Shown here: in pieces, positions 6,820 through 8,106 of the stretch | Numbering within the stretch: the stretch's first letter is position 1 | How the letters are laid out: every line of letters starts with the position of its first letter | Source of the DNA: Flavobacteriales bacterium | GTDB taxonomy: Bacteria > Bacteroidota > Bacteroidia > Flavobacteriales_F > PHOS-HE28 | Reading direction: 5' to 3' | NCBI GenBank assembly: GCA_020437875.1 | Contig: JAGQVR010000006.1 | Location: 26,347-34,452 of the forward strand | DNA length: 8,106 bases | Translations under genes and position numbers: made by a program | Notes under the pieces: generated by a model | Databases searched by the model: none | What the model saw: only the letters and a program-made list of their open reading frames with translations | What the model was told of the DNA's origin: nothing

Positions 6820-6871
6820 GTGCCGGAAGTGAAATTTTCCTTTCCTGCAAGTGTCCGGCACTTTTGTTTTT
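6820..6871 (+). terminator. Terminator-like hairpin with T-rich tail upstream of dnaA
   Basis: Arms GTGCCGGA (6820-6827) and TCCGGCAC (6854-6861) are perfectly complementary over 8 bp and are followed directly by TTTTGTTTTT (6862-6871). The 26-base loop is long for an intrinsic terminator, which lowers confidence. On the plus strand there is no confident gene upstream for it to end, so it might insulate dnaA from antisense read-through, end a small RNA, or be a binding-site dyad only. Confidence 0.3.
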
Positions 6872-6876
6872 CACTT
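6827..6876. promoter_or_regulatory. Nested AAGTG/CACTT half-sites overlapping the dnaA promoter
   Basis: AAGTG occurs on the plus strand at 6827-6831 and 6849-6853 and on the minus strand (CACTT) at 6859-6863 and 6872-6876. The outer pair is an 8-bp dyad, AAGTGAAA (6827-6834) with TTTCACTT (6869-6876). The inner pair is a 5-bp dyad with a 5-base centre. The right-hand outer arm lies within TTTTTCACT (6867-6875), which is one base from the relaxed DnaA box TTWTNCACA. The cluster covers the -33 element, so an operator, possibly for DnaA autoregulation, is plausible but unproven. Confidence 0.35.
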
Positions 6877-6893
6877 TCTGTGGTCCATATTTG
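6862..6893 (+). promoter_or_regulatory. dnaA: Probable Bacteroidota-type promoter for dnaA
   Basis: A -33 element TTTTG (6862-6866) is followed after 19 bases by CATATTTG (6886-6893), which matches the -7 consensus TAnnTTTG at all fixed positions but the first. The spacing is within the range known for Bacteroidota sigma-A promoters. Transcription would start near 6898-6901, giving a leader of about 83 bases to the dnaA ATG. It lies in the most AT-rich part of the window. Confidence 0.55.
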
Positions 6894-6936
6894 CCCCCTT
6901 GCCGAACGGACCGGATGCACTACGCGCGAAGCCGCT

Positions 6937-6951
6937 CGATCAAGCGATCAA
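6937..6951 (+). repeat. Short direct repeat CGATCAAG-CGATCAA in the dnaA leader
   Basis: CGATCAA occurs twice with an 8-base period, about 30-45 bases before the dnaA start, within the predicted 5' leader. The CGATCA core also forms one arm of the palindrome at 6803-6816. Its role is unknown and it could be chance. Confidence 0.3.
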
Positions 6952-6982
6952 CGGTACCACCCATTAACTCACGGACCCATCC

Positions 6983-8106
6983 ATGAAGAAGGACCACGAG
7001 AAGATCTGGGACCGGTGCCTGGAAGTGATCAAGGACAATGTGAGCGAGCAGAGCTTCAAGACCTGGTTCGAACCGATCAAGGCCTTGCGTCTGCAGGACA
7101 GTGTACTGACCATCCAGGTGCCGTCGCAGTTCTTCTACGAATGGCTGGAGGAGCATTATATCGGACTCCTCAAGAAGATCATCAAGAAAGAATTGGGTAG
7201 TGAAGGGCGTCTGGAGTACTCCATCATCATGGAGAACGGCTTCCAGAACGCCAACCCGTACACCGTGAAGATGCCGACGAGCCATGCACGCGAGGTGAAG
7301 AACCCCGCGGTGTCGCTCCCGATCGATGTGGCCAACAGCCCCATCAAGAACCCCTTCATCATCCCCGGCCTGCGCAAGATCAAGGTCGAGAGCCACCTCA
7401 ACGCCAACTATTCCTTCGACACCTTCATCGAGGGGGACTGCAACCGATTGGGACGCAGTGCCGGATATGCTGTGGCGCAGAAGCCCGGCGGCACCGCCTT
7501 CAATCCGTTGCTGATCTACGGTGGCGTCGGGCTCGGCAAGACCCACCTCGCGCACGCCATCGGGATCGAGATCAAGAAGAATCACCCGGACAAGACCATC
7601 CTCTATGTCCCGGCGGAGAAGTTCACCCAGCAGTTCATCGAAGCGGTGAAGAACAACACCGTGGGCGACTTCACCCAGTTCTACCAGATGATGGACGTGC
7701 TCATCATCGACGATGTGCAGTTCCTCGCCGGCAAGGAGAAGACCCAGGACGTGTTCTTCCACGTCTTCAACGCCCTGCACCAGGCGGGCAAGCAGCTCGT
7801 GATCACGAGCGACAAAGCGCCGGTGGAGATGGCCGGCATGGAGCAGCGCCTCCTCTCCCGCTTCAAGTGGGGCCTGAGCGCCGACCTGCAGACGCCCGGA
7901 CTGGAGACGCGCATCGCCATCCTGGAGAAGAAGATGTACGCCGAGGGCATCGACCTGCCCAAGGAAGTGGTGGAATACCTCGCCTACAGCATCACCACGA
8001 ACATCCGCGAACTCGAAGGCGCCATGATCAGCCTGATCGCGCAGAGCTCATTGAACAAGAAGGCCGTGACGCTCGATCTCGCCAAGCAGATGATCGACAA
8101 GTTCGT
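6983..8106 (+). CDS. dnaA: Chromosomal replication initiator DnaA (5' part, runs off right edge)
   Basis: DnaA is the AAA+ ATPase that binds the replication origin and melts it to start chromosome replication. The first 374 codons are present (plus two bases of the next); the usual length is about 450-480, so most or all of DNA-binding domain IV is missing at the window edge. Domain I (about 1-85) starts MKKDHEKIWDRCLEVIKDNV and contains FKTWFEPI. A linker follows. The AAA+ core starts near NANYSFDTFIEG (140-151), with Walker A GGVGLGKT (180-187), Walker B LIIDDVQFL (240-248), sensor 1 ITSDK (274-278), box VII RLLSRFKWGL with the arginine-finger region (289-298), and sensor 2 TTNIRELEGA (338-347). 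All ATPase motifs are intact. ATG 6983 fits the family N-terminus; no Shine-Dalgarno is visible, usual for this phylum. The gene is divergent from the thioesterase and has its own promoter. Confidence 0.98.
   Translation, partial: MKKDHEKIWDRCLEVIKDNVSEQSFKTWFEPIKALRLQDSVLTIQVPSQFFYEWLEEHYIGLLKKIIKKELGSEGRLEYSIIMENGFQNANPYTVKMPTSHAREVKNPAVSLPIDVANSPIKNPFIIPGLRKIKVESHLNANYSFDTFIEGDCNRLGRSAGYAVAQKPGGTAFNPLLIYGGVGLGKTHLAHAIGIEIKKNHPDKTILYVPAEKFTQQFIEAVKNNTVGDFTQFYQMMDVLIIDDVQFLAGKEKTQDVFFHVFNALHQAGKQLVITSDKAPVEMAGMEQRLLSRFKWGLSADLQTPGLETRIAILEKKMYAEGIDLPKEVVEYLAYSITTNIRELEGAMISLIAQSSLNKKAVTLDLAKQMIDKF

Larger units (their letters stand above)
6583..6982. other. 400-bp divergent intergenic region between thioesterase and dnaA
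   Basis: This is the only long stretch without a confident gene. The part next to the thioesterase (6583-6780) is GC-rich and shows no clear promoter on the minus strand; the best -7-like word, TATCTTCC at 6589-6596, is poor. It contains a 46-codon plus-strand frame (ATG 6665 to TGA 6803-6805), arginine-rich and unrecognised, that I do not count as a gene. From 6786 on there are three inverted repeats, then a T-rich tract and the probable dnaA promoter. The final 90 bases are a leader without a visible Shine-Dalgarno sequence. No tRNA, and no strict DnaA box (TTATCCACA), is present. Confidence 0.7.

Noticed and set aside
6881..6889. TGTGGTCCA as a DnaA box
   Set aside because: Only six of nine bases agree with the reverse-complement box TGTGGATAA, and no cluster of boxes surrounds it.
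6690..6986. 98-codon plus-strand frame before dnaA
   Set aside because: It runs through the palindrome array and the dnaA promoter into the dnaA start. The product is Arg/Ser/Pro-rich with no domain or plausible initiation signal.
6920..7780. 286-codon minus-strand frame opposite dnaA
   Set aside because: It is antisense to the conserved AAA+ core of DnaA. The product is a low-complexity Glu/Asp/Val/Leu-rich mirror of DnaA codons with no domain.

Overview
The window is about 60% GC, densely coding, and made of housekeeping genes. It most likely comes from a GC-rich member of the Bacteroidota, probably Flavobacteriales-like. Supporting this are a TAnnTTTG-type -7 box (TATTTTTG before prmC; TTTTG-N19-CATATTTG before dnaA), the general absence of Shine-Dalgarno sequences before the chosen starts, Bacteroidota-style versions of PrmC, the YbgC-like thioesterase and DnaA, and a gene order (prmC/ribD divergent; yigZ and a thioesterase next to dnaA) that I remember from flavobacteria. 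The lineage call is inference; no rRNA gene is present.

The left half (about 1-3596) is a minus-strand run, read right to left: prmC (release-factor methyltransferase), an exported probable outer-membrane beta-barrel protein, ligA (NAD-dependent DNA ligase), and the first 32 codons of an unidentified gene that runs off the left edge. Successive genes overlap by 4, 8 and 4 bases, so they are almost certainly one operon. A 65-bp divergent gap (3597-3661) separates it from a plus-strand run: ribD (riboflavin synthesis), a ten-helix EamA/DMT transporter, and a YigZ/IMPACT-family protein, with overlaps of 13 and 4 bases. That run collides tail to tail, with an 11-base overlap, with a minus-strand hotdog-fold acyl-CoA thioesterase.

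The only sizeable non-coding stretch is 6583-6982, between the thioesterase and dnaA. It holds three consecutive inverted repeats (6786-6861), a T-rich tract, a nested set of AAGTG/CACTT half-sites and a good candidate Bacteroidota promoter for dnaA. dnaA itself starts at 6983 and runs off the right edge after 374 codons, before its DNA-binding domain IV.

I see no mobile element, CRISPR array, tRNA, rRNA or defence-like system, and no obviously novel multi-gene system. The most interesting part is the structured leader in front of dnaA. Lesser points are the beta-barrel gene embedded between prmC and ligA, and a 15-bp word shared by ligA and its downstream neighbour.
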